From: VRUE01 sp036271315
GTDB taxonomy: Bacteria; Actinomycetota; Thermoleophilia; Solirubrobacterales; 70-9
Length of the DNA: 35,789 nt
Direction of reading: 5' to 3'
Assembly (NCBI GenBank): GCA_036271315.1
Contig: DATBAV010000040.1
Span: 1-35,789, forward strand
The notes beneath the pieces were generated by a model. It was not told the origin of the DNA, did no database searches, and saw nothing but the letters and a program-made list of their open reading frames with translations. A program made the translations under genes and the position numbers. Positions 7,650-15,145 of the stretch are shown here, in pieces (position 1 is the first letter of the stretch; each line of letters begins with the position of its first letter).

Positions 7650-8452
7650 CGAATGCTCTGCAGTTCGGGGTTAGTGGCGAGCAGGATCGAGGTGACGACG
7701 AACTGGAAGAAGAAGACGGCAACGAGGGCGATCACGACGGCCTGGTTGACGGCGCGACCGACGCCCGCGGCGCCGCCCGAAGCCGACATTCCCTTGTAGG
7801 AGCAGACGACGGCGATGATCGCGCCGAACATCGTGCACATCAGGACCGAGGCCCAGATGTCGGTGACGGTGGCGTTGGAGAAGAGCGTGGCGAAGAAGCC
7901 CCCCAGCGACTGGTGGTAGAGCAGCTCGGCGGCGATGCCGGCGGAGAGGCCGAAGACGATCGCGAAGATGTCGAGCAGGCCGGTGATCACGAGCAAGGCG
8001 AGGAAGCGCGGCACGACCAGGTTCTTGACTGGGTCGACGCCGAGCACTTGCAGGGCGTCGAGCTCCTCGCGGATCTTGCGGGCGCCGAGGTCGGCGGTGA
8101 TCGCGGTGCCGGCGACGCCGGCGACGACGACCGCCGTGACCAGCGGGCCGATCCAGCGAATCGCGGTGAGGACGAAAAAGCCGCCGAGCCGGTCGAGCGC
8201 GCCGAACAACGAGAGCACTCCCGCTGCCTGCAGGCCCGGCGCGCCGAGGCAGAGGGCGAAGGTCGAGATCAGCAGCGGGAACCAGGAGAGCTTGAGCACG
8301 AAGAGGAACTGCCAGACCAGCTCCTCGCCGTAGGGATAGGGAGGACGCACGGCCGAGACAACCGTCTTGGCGGTGAGGATCATCATCTCCCCCACCTGCT
8401 CGAAGGCGGATTTGGCGGGCGTGAAGGCCCGGCTCAGGACTTGGCCTGCCAC
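7646..8452 (-). CDS. YrbE/MlaE family ABC transporter permease (first of pair)
   Basis: A 268-aa polytopic permease paralogous to its downstream neighbour. Seen features are VAGTAITADLGARKIREELDALQVLGVDPVKNLVVPRFLA (the E-x-DAL loop, ~113-155) and VCSYKGMSASGGAAGVGRAVN (~217-237), both diagnostic of YrbE/MlaE. It resembles YrbEA of mce operons. The gene overlaps the end of the GntR gene by 19 bp and the next permease by 4 bp, so the three form one transcription unit. Neither an MlaF-type ATPase nor MCE proteins are encoded nearby, so the pair must borrow partners from elsewhere or act differently. Confidence 0.88.
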   Translation of the reverse strand: MAGQVLSRAFTPAKSAFEQVGEMMILTAKTVVSAVRPPYPYGEELVWQFLFVLKLSWFPLLISTFALCLGAPGLQAAGVLSLFGALDRLGGFFVLTAIRWIGPLVTAVVVAGVAGTAITADLGARKIREELDALQVLGVDPVKNLVVPRFLALLVITGLLDIFAIVFGLSAGIAAELLYHQSLGGFFATLFSNATVTDIWASVLMCTMFGAIIAVVCSYKGMSASGGAAGVGRAVNQAVVIALVAVFFFQFVVTSILLATNPELQSIR

Positions 8453-9210
8453 CAGCTCATCGCCCTGCCTAGAGGGCCCCCGCCCGATCGTGGTGACATC
8501 TCACCCTGTTTGTCCTCGAGCTGCGCTTTGCGCCGCGCCCGCTCCTCGCCCACCTGCCTGGCCCGCAGCTCGGCGGCGCGCTGCGCCTCCGAGAGCTGGG
8601 CGATCAGGGTGTCGCGCGTCTGCTCGAGCTCCTCGACGCCAGCGACGTGGGCTTTGGTGAAGCGGGCCGCGGTCGGCATGTCGGCGGGAAGGTCCCGTGT
8701 GTAGGCCGCCAGCTCGATCTCGAGCCGGGCGATCTGGCGGCGCAGCTCGTGGCGCACCTCGATCGCCTCGCCTTCGTCGGCGAGACCGGGAAGCTCATCC
8801 GTGACCTCATCGGCTTCACCCGCTTCGCTCATGCTTGCGCAGGCAGCGGTGACGACGATCAGGTCGCTCGGGTCCAGGCCCGCCTCCAGTGTCCGCCGCA
8901 GAGCCTCAGCCGCGATCTCCTCCAGCTCAGGCGAAGCCTCGGTTCGCTCGGCGACGAAAGTGCCTTGACCCTGGCGGCTGACCACGAGCCCGCCTTCCTC
9001 CAGGCCGGCGTAGACCGCGCGCACCGTGTTGACGTTGACGCCACCCCACTCGGCAAGGCGGCGGAAGCTCGGCAACCGCTCCCCCGCCGCGAGACGACCG
9101 GTGGCGATCAGCGCCCGTAGGCGCCAGGAGAGCTGCATGCCGACCGGCAACTCAGCGGCTGGATCGGTTGAAAACGGCGTGGCTTCGCGATCTGCGGTCC
9201 GCTGTGCCAT
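8434..9210 (-). CDS. GntR family transcriptional regulator with C-terminal coiled coil
   Basis: A 258-aa DNA-binding protein. Residues ~22-90 form a GntR winged helix: LSWRLRALIATGRLAAGERLPSFRRLAEWGGVNVNTVRAVY, then LEEGGLVVSRQGQGTFV. Instead of a sugar- or aminotransferase-type effector domain, the rest is a charged, largely helical region: an acidic linker (~130-150), then EVRHELRRQIARLEIEL and a long E/Q/R-rich stretch (~195-240), probably a coiled coil. The effector is unknown. It heads an operon with two YrbE permeases and most likely controls them and itself, because an inverted repeat overlaps its promoter. The mRNA appears nearly leaderless. Confidence 0.85.
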   Translation of the reverse strand: MAQRTADREATPFSTDPAAELPVGMQLSWRLRALIATGRLAAGERLPSFRRLAEWGGVNVNTVRAVYAGLEEGGLVVSRQGQGTFVAERTEASPELEEIAAEALRRTLEAGLDPSDLIVVTAACASMSEAGEADEVTDELPGLADEGEAIEVRHELRRQIARLEIELAAYTRDLPADMPTAARFTKAHVAGVEELEQTRDTLIAQLSEAQRAAELRARQVGEERARRKAQLEDKQGEMSPRSGGGPLGRAMSWWQAKS

Positions 9211-9218
9211 CAGACCAC

Positions 9219-9256
9219 ACAGTATGTGATCCGTCTGTTCCAGTCAATTAGAACAG
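9219..9256 (-). promoter_or_regulatory. Promoter and operator of the GntR-YrbE operon
   Basis: On the minus strand TTGACT (9247-9242), a 17-nt spacer and TACTGT (9224-9219) form a good sigma-70-type promoter. Transcription would begin around 9212, within a few bases of the ATG at 9210, so a leaderless mRNA is likely. The inverted repeat CTGTTC-N10-GAACAG (9235-9256) covers the -35 and is the obvious site for autoregulation by the GntR protein (inference). Confidence 0.6.
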
Positions 9257-9259
9257 TGT

Positions 9260-9892
9260 TTAGATCGCGCCAAAGCGCTGGCGCAGCTCCTTCGCCGCCA
9301 TCCCGCCCTGGCGCAAGATAGTCCACTCGCCACCCGAGTCGAGCGAGGTCACGTCGACCACCGTCGACGGCGATCCGGTCAGGGCGCCACCGTCGATCGC
9401 GACATCGACCGCGCTGAGGATGCTGCGAGGGACGTCGGCAAAGATGGCGGGTGCAGGCTCGCCGCTGTGATTCGCCGACGTCTGGAAGACCGGCCACATC
9501 ATTCCCGCCAGCGGGCCATCGATCAGGCGCACGCCCAACCGCTCGGGATCTGCGCGGCAGGCCAGCGGATAGCGATGCTCGGGGTTGTCGACCACCAGGG
9601 TCACCGGGCCCGGCAGCAGCGCCCCGACCGCGGCCCGGGTGCGATCGCCAAGGCTCTCGACCAGCTCGCGCATTGCCAGCGGCGAGAAGTAGAGGACGGC
9701 GGATGGCTTGCCGTCGTCGCGACCCTTGATCCGGTGGATTCGCTCGATCGCCGCTTGGTTGAGCGGATCGCAGGCCAAACCGTAGAGACCGTCGGCGGGG
9801 AAGACGGCGACCCCACCGGCGGCGATGCAGAGCTCGAGGCCGGTGCGGGCGCTGTCGGCTCCATCGCGCTCGACCGAGACGGTCACCGTCAC
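9260..9892 (-). CDS. tsaC: L-threonylcarbamoyladenylate synthase (TsaC/YrdC/Sua5)
   Basis: Makes threonylcarbamoyl-AMP from threonine, bicarbonate and ATP for the universal t6A37 tRNA modification. It has 210 aa, the length of the YrdC domain alone, without the Sua5 C-terminal domain. Motifs: GVAVFPADGLYGLACDP (27-43), the ATP/bicarbonate block RIHRIKGRDDGKPSAVLYF (~52-70), LLPGPVTLVV, TSANHSGEPAPAIF and GSPSTVVDVT. It is the third gene of prfA-prmC-tsaC, overlapping prmC by 4 bp, an arrangement shared with mycobacteria and Firmicutes. The ATG at 9892 gives a full-length N-terminus. Confidence 0.92.
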   Translation of the reverse strand: MTVTVSVERDGADSARTGLELCIAAGGVAVFPADGLYGLACDPLNQAAIERIHRIKGRDDGKPSAVLYFSPLAMRELVESLGDRTRAAVGALLPGPVTLVVDNPEHRYPLACRADPERLGVRLIDGPLAGMMWPVFQTSANHSGEPAPAIFADVPRSILSAVDVAIDGGALTGSPSTVVDVTSLDSGGEWTILRQGGMAAKELRQRFGAI

Positions 9893-10713
9893 GTCGTGCT
9901 CTCCTTGCGGCCGATTACGAGGCGCTCGATCTCGGCGAGATCGGGCCGCGACTCGATCGCCTGGTAGCCCGCCGCGCGCAGGAGCTCCCCCACCGCGGGC
10001 GCCTGGCCCGCGCCGATCTCGAGCGCAAGGGTGCCGGTAACCGTGGCGAGCGCCGGCACGGTGGCGCGAAAGACGTCAAGGCCATCCGGCCCGGCGAGCA
10101 ACGCCTCGCGCGGCTCCCACTCGGTCACCTCACGCTGCAGCTGTCCCCACTCCCCCGCTCTCACATAGGGAAGGTTCGCGACGACGAGGTCAAATTCCTC
10201 ACCACCGGGCGGCAAGGTTCCCTCGAAGAGCTCAACCCGCGCCGCCAAGCCGAGCCGCTCGGCATTGGCGGCGGCCACCGCGAGAGCACCGGTGGAGGTG
10301 TCGGTGGCGGTCACTGCGGCGTCCGGGAGCTCCGAGGCGATCGCCAGCGCGAGAGCGCCCGAGCCGGTGCCGACGTCGAGCACGCTGCGCGGGCGCAGCT
10401 CGAGGGCGAGCTCGACCAGGAGCTCGGTCTCCGGCCGCGGGATCAGCACACGGGGATCGACGGCGAGCTCGAGATGGCGGAAACCGCGGCGGCCGAGGAT
10501 GTAGGCGACCGGCTCCCGTCGCAGGCGGCGGCGCACCATTTCGGCGAAGCGGCGCGAAGCGGCCGGCGGGATCCCCGCCTCGGGACTCGTCACCAGGCGC
10601 GCCCGCTCCCAGCCCGTCGCCTCGGCGAGCAGCAATTCGGCGTCGAGGCGAGGATCTTCGACGCCGGCGGCCCGCAACGCGTCAACCGACGCGCTCAGTG
10701 CCTCCCGGATCAC
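9889..10713 (-). CDS. prmC: Peptide chain release factor N5-glutamine methyltransferase
   Basis: Methylates the glutamine of the GGQ motif of release factors, using SAM. It has 274 aa: an N-terminal helical domain (1-80, with EPVAYILGRRGF at 68-79), then a Rossmann methyltransferase domain with IPRPETELLVE (91-101) and the SAM loop VLDVGTGSGALALAI (111-125). The catalytic tetrapeptide, normally NPPY, reads NLPY (180-183); the Asn and Tyr are kept. It overlaps prfA by 4 bp upstream and tsaC by 4 bp downstream, so enzyme and substrate are co-expressed. Confidence 0.93.
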   Translation of the reverse strand: MIREALSASVDALRAAGVEDPRLDAELLLAEATGWERARLVTSPEAGIPPAASRRFAEMVRRRLRREPVAYILGRRGFRHLELAVDPRVLIPRPETELLVELALELRPRSVLDVGTGSGALALAIASELPDAAVTATDTSTGALAVAAANAERLGLAARVELFEGTLPPGGEEFDLVVANLPYVRAGEWGQLQREVTEWEPREALLAGPDGLDVFRATVPALATVTGTLALEIGAGQAPAVGELLRAAGYQAIESRPDLAEIERLVIGRKESTT

Positions 10714-11777
10714 CCGACCGCTGCGGTCTCGAGGCGCTGTCGCTTCTCCTCCGCGGCGAGCGCCTCGGTGAACTCGGCAAGTTCGCCGCCGAGGACACCG
10801 TCGAGATTGTGCGAGGTGTGCTTGATCCTGTGATCGGTCACGCGGCCCTGGGGGAAGTTGTAGGTGCGGACCTTCTCGGAGCGCTCGCCGCTGCCGACCT
10901 GCGCCTTGCGCTCGGAGGCGATCTTCGCGTGCTGCTCGGCCAGCTCGCGCTCGTAGAGGCGCGCCCGCAGAACGCGCATCGCCCGCTCCTTGTTCTGCAG
11001 CTGTGACTTCTCGTCCTGCATCGAGACGACGATGCCGCTCGGTTTGTGGGTGATCCGCACCGCCGAGTCGGTGGTGTTGACCGACTGGCCGCCGGGGCCG
11101 GAGGAGCGGTAGACGTCGATCTGCAGGTCGCCCAGGTCGATCTCGACCTCGACCTCCTCGGCCTCAGGCAGGACGGCGACCGTCGCGGTCGAGGTGTGAA
11201 TCCGCCCCTGCGACTCGGTCTCGGGTACCCGTTGCACCCGGTGCGTGCCGCCCTCGTACTTGAAGATCGAGTAGGCGCCCTCGCCCTTGATCGCGAAGGT
11301 GACCTCCTTGAAGCCGCCGACCTCGGCGCTGGACTGCGAGAGCGGCTCGGTGGCAAATCCCCGCTCCTCGGCGTAGCGGGTCAGCATCTTGTAGAGATCG
11401 CCAGCGAAGAGCGCCGCCTCGTCCCCCCCGGTCCCGGCTCGGATCTCGACCAGGACGTTCTTTGAGTCGTTGGGGTCGCGCTCGACCATCGCCAGGCGAA
11501 TCTCCTCTTCGAGCGCCTCGATTCGCGGCGGCGCCTCCTCCGCCATCTTCAGCAGCTCCGGGTCCTCCCCGTCCTCCGCCAGCAGCTCCCGCGCCCCCTC
11601 GAGATCGTCCTTCAGCTTGCGGTACTCGACCGCCAGCGCTTGCGCCGGCTGCAGCTCGCGGTACTCGCGGCCGACTTCGGCGTAGCGCTCCCGATCCCCG
11701 ATCACGGCGGGATCCGACATCTGCGCCTCGAGCTCGGCGAAGCGCGCCTCGATCTGTTCGACCAGGGAATCGATCAC
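10710..11777 (-). CDS. prfA: Peptide chain release factor 1
   Basis: Recognises UAA and UAG stop codons and triggers peptide release on the ribosome. It has 355 aa, normal for RF1. The catalytic GGQ is at 229-231 in SSGPGGQSVNTTDSAV. The codon-recognition tripeptide is PET (185-187) within HRVQRVPETESQGRIHTS, an accepted variant of the RF1 PxT motif, whereas RF2 would have SPF. EIRAGTGGDEAALFAGDL (111-128) is the other family block. The start is taken as GTG 11777. It leads the prfA-prmC-tsaC operon. Its usual upstream neighbours DUF1385 and rpmE lie beyond an intervening plus-strand gene. Confidence 0.95.
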   Translation of the reverse strand: MIDSLVEQIEARFAELEAQMSDPAVIGDRERYAEVGREYRELQPAQALAVEYRKLKDDLEGARELLAEDGEDPELLKMAEEAPPRIEALEEEIRLAMVERDPNDSKNVLVEIRAGTGGDEAALFAGDLYKMLTRYAEERGFATEPLSQSSAEVGGFKEVTFAIKGEGAYSIFKYEGGTHRVQRVPETESQGRIHTSTATVAVLPEAEEVEVEIDLGDLQIDVYRSSGPGGQSVNTTDSAVRITHKPSGIVVSMQDEKSQLQNKERAMRVLRARLYERELAEQHAKIASERKAQVGSGERSEKVRTYNFPQGRVTDHRIKHTSHNLDGVLGGELAEFTEALAAEEKRQRLETAAVG

Positions 11778-11846
11778 GACTCACAACATAGACGGGCATC
11801 ACCCAGGGCGAATCCGACACGATCCGGCTCCGAGCTAGTGTGCCAG

Positions 11847-11875
11847 TTGACTAGCACAATGGCAGGGGCTACTGT
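11847..11875 (+). promoter_or_regulatory. Promoter of the SnoaL-like gene
   Basis: TTGACT (11847-11852), 17 nt, then TACTGT (11870-11875), the same two hexamers and spacing as the GntR operon promoter. The predicted start is near 11882, leaving a ~45-nt leader with a GGAGG ribosome site at 11919-11923. TGCCA (11841-11845) and TGGCA (11860-11864) form an inverted repeat around the -35. The divergent prfA gene begins at 11777. Confidence 0.5.
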
Positions 11876-11928
11876 GATAGCTAGCTAGTTCAACGGGAAC
11901 GTTTCGTGAATTCGCATTGGAGGCCGAG

Positions 11929-12324
11929 ATGAAAACGGACACGCTCGTCGCCGCGCCACCCACGCGCATCGCCTGCCTCGCCCTACCCAAGCTGATCGGA
12001 GCGGGCAACCTCGACGCGGCGACGGGGTGCTTCACCCGCGACGCCTGCCTGCTGACGCCCGACGCGACCGCGATCCACGATCGCGAGCACATCCGCCCCC
12101 TGCTCGCCCAGCTGATCTCGCGCCGCGTCCGGATCGAGGTCGAGCAAAGCAACGTGCTCGTCGCCGGCGACGTCGCCTATGCCCGCGAGCTTTGGCGGGT
12201 CAGCACCCGGGTCGCGGCCGGCTCTCAATACGAACATTCCTGCGACCCCTCGCTCGTGCTCAAGCGAATCGAAGGCAGCTGGAAGATCTCGATCGCGACC
12301 CTCTGGGGCTGGGGTGGCCGCTAA
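11929..12324 (+). CDS. SnoaL/DUF4440-like (NTF2-fold) protein
   Basis: A 131-aa protein starting at ATG 11929, chosen because GGAGG lies 5 nt upstream; an in-frame TTG at 11917 is possible but has no ribosome site. The pattern LPKLIGAGNLDAATGCFTRDACLLTPDATAIHDREHIRPLLAQLI, then alternating strands ending in WKISIATLWGWGG, is that of small NTF2-fold proteins (SnoaL, DUF4440), which act as ketosteroid-isomerase-like enzymes or ligand binders. The substrate is unknown. It is inserted on the plus strand between DUF1385 and prfA, genes that are normally adjacent, and it abuts the DUF1385 stop with no gap (12324/12325). Its own promoter is visible. Confidence 0.7.
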   Translation: MKTDTLVAAPPTRIACLALPKLIGAGNLDAATGCFTRDACLLTPDATAIHDREHIRPLLAQLISRRVRIEVEQSNVLVAGDVAYARELWRVSTRVAAGSQYEHSCDPSLVLKRIEGSWKISIATLWGWGGR

Positions 12325-13341
12325 CTAAGCGACAATCTCGATGTGCTGCTGCCCGGCGGCGTCCTCGGGCGACTCACGGGACAGCACGGCTTCCAGCGAG
12401 GCGATCGCAACGGCCAGCTCTTCTTCGTCGGGCTCGCGCGTAGTCAGGTTCTGCAGCATCAAGCCCGGCCACATGATCGCCCGCACCCAGCGCTTGCGCC
12501 GGTTTTTGCCGGCCCACTTGATCACCTCATAGGAGAGACCGGCGATCAGCGGGATTCCGACGATCCGCGAGACGACGAGCCAGTACCAGGCAGGCAGCCC
12601 GATCGGGGCGAAGACGAAGATCGCCAGCACCATCACGATCAGCAGGAAGCTGGTGCCGCAGCGCGGGTGCAGGCGCGAATAGAGCTTCGCCCGGGCGGGC
12701 GTCAGCTCGTCTTCGGCCTCGTAACAGGAGATCGTCTTGTGCTCGGCACCGTGGTACTCAAAGACGCGGCGCAGGTCCTTGAGGCGACTGATCGCCGCGA
12801 TGTAGGCGATGAAGATGCCGGTGCGCAGCACCCCCTCGACCAGCCAGAAGAGGAAGGGCGAGCCGAGCTTGTCCTTGATCAGGCTGGTGAGCCCGACCGG
12901 CACGACGAAGAAGAGGCCGATGGCAAGCAGCATCGAGAAGGCGATGGTCAGGCCCCACATCCAGCCGCCGATTTCTTCCGGCTCCCCCTCCTCGTCCTCC
13001 TCGAGCTGGGCATTGGCGGAGATCGCAAGGGCTCGGAAGCCGATCTTCAGCGACTCGCCGAGGGCGACCACGCCGCGCAGCACCGGCAGGCGCCAGAGCC
13101 GGTGACGTGTGGCCCAGGGGCGGATCGACTCGGAGCTGATCTCGATCTCACCGTCGGGGCGGCGCACCGCCACGGCCCAGACCGAGATGCCGCGCATCAT
13201 CACGCCCTCGAGCACCGCTTGGCCGCCGACCGGCGCGTCGCGCCTGGCGACCAGCGCGCCGTCGGGCATGCGCAGCGAATCGGCCCCGTTTTCGGACGGG
13301 ACGGCAGCTTCGGTTTGCAGCGAGCCCAGCTCCGGGCTCAC
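12325..13341 (-). CDS. DUF1385 family membrane protein
   Basis: A 338-aa protein of the DUF1385 family, conserved next to rpmE and prfA in many Gram-positive bacteria. Signatures are VGGQAVLEGVMMRG (38-51), the histidine-rich YHGAEHKTISCYEAE (~195-209), and RLHPRCGTSFLLIVM (~220-234). Four or so membrane helices lie at ~125-150, 163-185, 228-250 and 252-275. The conserved H/E/C residues suggest a metal-dependent membrane enzyme, but no activity is established. It lies 3 bp after the rpmE stop, so the two are co-transcribed. Confidence 0.88.
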   Translation of the reverse strand: MSPELGSLQTEAAVPSENGADSLRMPDGALVARRDAPVGGQAVLEGVMMRGISVWAVAVRRPDGEIEISSESIRPWATRHRLWRLPVLRGVVALGESLKIGFRALAISANAQLEEDEEGEPEEIGGWMWGLTIAFSMLLAIGLFFVVPVGLTSLIKDKLGSPFLFWLVEGVLRTGIFIAYIAAISRLKDLRRVFEYHGAEHKTISCYEAEDELTPARAKLYSRLHPRCGTSFLLIVMVLAIFVFAPIGLPAWYWLVVSRIVGIPLIAGLSYEVIKWAGKNRRKRWVRAIMWPGLMLQNLTTREPDEEELAVAIASLEAVLSRESPEDAAGQQHIEIVA

Positions 13342-13344
13342 GGC

Positions 13345-13560
13345 TTACCTCCCGGCCTTGGCGTGCTTGGCAGCGCGGCGCTGGAAGCGCTCGACCCTGC
13401 CGCCCGTATCGACCAGCTTCTGCTTACCGGTGTAGAACGGGTGGCACTCGGAGCAGAGCTCGACGTGCAGGTCGGCCTGCGTCGAGCGCGTGTAGAACTG
13501 GTTTCCGCAGGAGCAATGCACGTTTGCCAGCGTGTAATCGGGATGAATTCCGCTTTTCAC
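13345..13560 (-). CDS. rpmE: 50S ribosomal protein L31 (zinc-binding form)
   Basis: Large-subunit ribosomal protein of 71 aa if begun at GTG 13560, giving the family N-terminus MKSGIHPDYTLANVHC. An upstream in-frame TTG at 13587 would add nine unusual residues. A GGAGGG stretch lies very close to the GTG (2-nt spacing from GGAGG), so the exact start is not certain. The four zinc-ligand cysteines (CSCGN and CSECHPFYTGKQK) are present, so this is the C+ form and not the zinc-independent paralogue. It begins the rpmE-DUF1385 unit and is divergent from the diguanylate cyclase gene. Confidence 0.93.
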   Translation of the reverse strand: MKSGIHPDYTLANVHCSCGNQFYTRSTQADLHVELCSECHPFYTGKQKLVDTGGRVERFQRRAAKHAKAGR

Positions 13561-13621
13561 GCCCTCCAGTCTAGATGACTCGCGCAAGCGGCCGGTCTAG
13601 GGGTTGTGAATCGGCTTCCTC

Positions 13622-15145
13622 GTGCCGATAGCTCCATCAGTGGAAACCACGGAGACCGTCCGAGACCAGCCCAACGCCGTGCGCCAACTTCGCCGCGGCC
13701 TAGCCGTGCTGCTGCTCGGTGGCACGGCCGTGGTCGCCCTGCACGACTGGCTCGGCATTGGCGGCGGCCTCGACTTCGCGATCAGCGAAGCGCTCTACGA
13801 CGCCGTGGTCCTCGGCGCCGGGCTGGCCTGCCTGATCAGGGCGTCGGACTACCCGCGTGAGAAAGCGGCCTGGCTGTGGATCGGCGCCGCGATCATCAGC
13901 TGGGGCGCCGCCGAGGTCTACTGGACGATCTTCATCGAAGGCAACGCCTCCGCCCCCTACCCCTCGCCGGCCGATATCGGCTATCTCGCCTTCTACCCGC
14001 TTGCCTACATCGGCCTGGCGATGCTGGTGCGGGCGCGGGCGCACGAGATCAAGTGGCGGCTCTGGATGGACGGGCTGATCGCGGCTCTCGGCACCGCTGC
14101 CCTGGGAACCGCCTTCGTCTTCGACTTCGTCGCCGAGAAGGCGACCGGGACGACGCTGGAAAAGCTGACGACCCTCTCCTATCCGCTTGGCGACATCGCG
14201 ATGCTCTCGATGGTCGTCGGCGTGATCGCCCTGACCGGGTGGCGGCCGGGGCGCACCTGGTCGCTGCTGCTCGCCGGCCTCTCGGCCCTGGTGATCGCCG
14301 ACATCGCCTACACCCTGCAGTCGACCGAAGGCGCGCTGCCGGGCGGAGAATGGATCAACCCGATCTACCTAATCGCCGCGGTCTGCCTCGGGGCCGCCGT
14401 GTGGCAGCCCGCCGAGGCGGCCGAGATCACCTCCTCGCAGGAAAACGACCGGCGCGAGATCGTCGTCCCCGCCGTCTTCGCGGCGGTGATGATCGGCCTC
14501 TTCGCGATGCAGTACTACAGCGCCACCGGCGGCCTCTCGACCGTGCTCTGGGCAGCGACGATGACGGCGGTAATCGTCCGCCTGACGATGAGCGACCGCG
14601 AGAACCACAAACTGCTCGAGGAAGTGCGCACCGACTCCCTGACCGGCCTCGGCAACCGCGGCCGCATGGAGGTCGAGTTGGCGGAGACCTGCGAGCGAGC
14701 CAGCGGCGAGCAGCCGGCGATGCTCTACCTCTTCGACCTCAACGGCTTCAAGCGCTACAACGACACCTTCGGCCACCCTGCGGGCGACCGGCTTCTCAAC
14801 CGACTCGGCAGCTCGCTGAAAGCGACGATCGGTGACGACGGATCCGCCTACCGGATCGGCGGCGACGAGTTCTGCCTGCTGCTTACCTGTGACGAGGAAC
14901 GCTTCGAGACGGTGGCGCGTGCCGCAACCGAAGCCTTGACCGCGCACGATCGTGGAGTCGATGTCAACTCGTCCTGGGGCGCCGCGACGATCCCGTCAGA
15001 GGCCGGCGATCCCTCGGCGGCGCTGCAGCTGGCCGACGTGCGCATGTACGCGCAGAAGGAGTCGCGCCGCACTGCCCACCCAGGGGTCACCGTCCCCTCG
15101 GACCCGCAGAGCCCCGAGCCGGCGATCAGAGCTAGTCGCGGCTGA
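13622..15145 (+). CDS. Membrane-anchored diguanylate cyclase (GGDEF)
   Basis: Would make cyclic di-GMP from two GTP. It has 507 aa. The first ~325 residues contain about nine hydrophobic helices (for example 26-41, 62-75, 84-105, 121-137, 150-170, 189-206, 212-230, 247-262 and 281-297), an uncharacterised membrane sensor. The cyclase domain follows (330-485): RTDSLTGLGNRGRME, LFDLNGFKRYNDTFGHPAGD (370-389), and the intact active loop RIGGDEF (411-417), ending in ADVRMYAQK. No RxxD inhibitory site is found five residues before GGDEF. The start is GTG 13622 without a good ribosome site; GTG 13640 is an alternative. Its end overlaps the convergent TetR gene by 14 bp. Confidence 0.88.
   Translation: MPIAPSVETTETVRDQPNAVRQLRRGLAVLLLGGTAVVALHDWLGIGGGLDFAISEALYDAVVLGAGLACLIRASDYPREKAAWLWIGAAIISWGAAEVYWTIFIEGNASAPYPSPADIGYLAFYPLAYIGLAMLVRARAHEIKWRLWMDGLIAALGTAALGTAFVFDFVAEKATGTTLEKLTTLSYPLGDIAMLSMVVGVIALTGWRPGRTWSLLLAGLSALVIADIAYTLQSTEGALPGGEWINPIYLIAAVCLGAAVWQPAEAAEITSSQENDRREIVVPAVFAAVMIGLFAMQYYSATGGLSTVLWAATMTAVIVRLTMSDRENHKLLEEVRTDSLTGLGNRGRMEVELAETCERASGEQPAMLYLFDLNGFKRYNDTFGHPAGDRLLNRLGSSLKATIGDDGSAYRIGGDEFCLLLTCDEERFETVARAATEALTAHDRGVDVNSSWGAATIPSEAGDPSAALQLADVRMYAQKESRRTAHPGVTVPSDPQSPEPAIRASRG

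Noticed and set aside
10165..10176. NLPY instead of NPPY in PrmC
   Set aside because: The residues contacting the glutamine substrate (Asn, Tyr) are kept; likely a neutral lineage variant.
11223..11231. RF1 tripeptide PET instead of PAT/PVT
   Set aside because: From memory PET occurs in other RF1 proteins such as that of Bacillus; the PxT pattern is intact, so I do not treat it as altered stop-codon recognition.
13561..13587. Nine extra N-terminal residues of L31 from TTG 13587
   Set aside because: The family begins MK-x-(D/G)IHP, so GTG 13560 is the better start even though the ribosome site is close.
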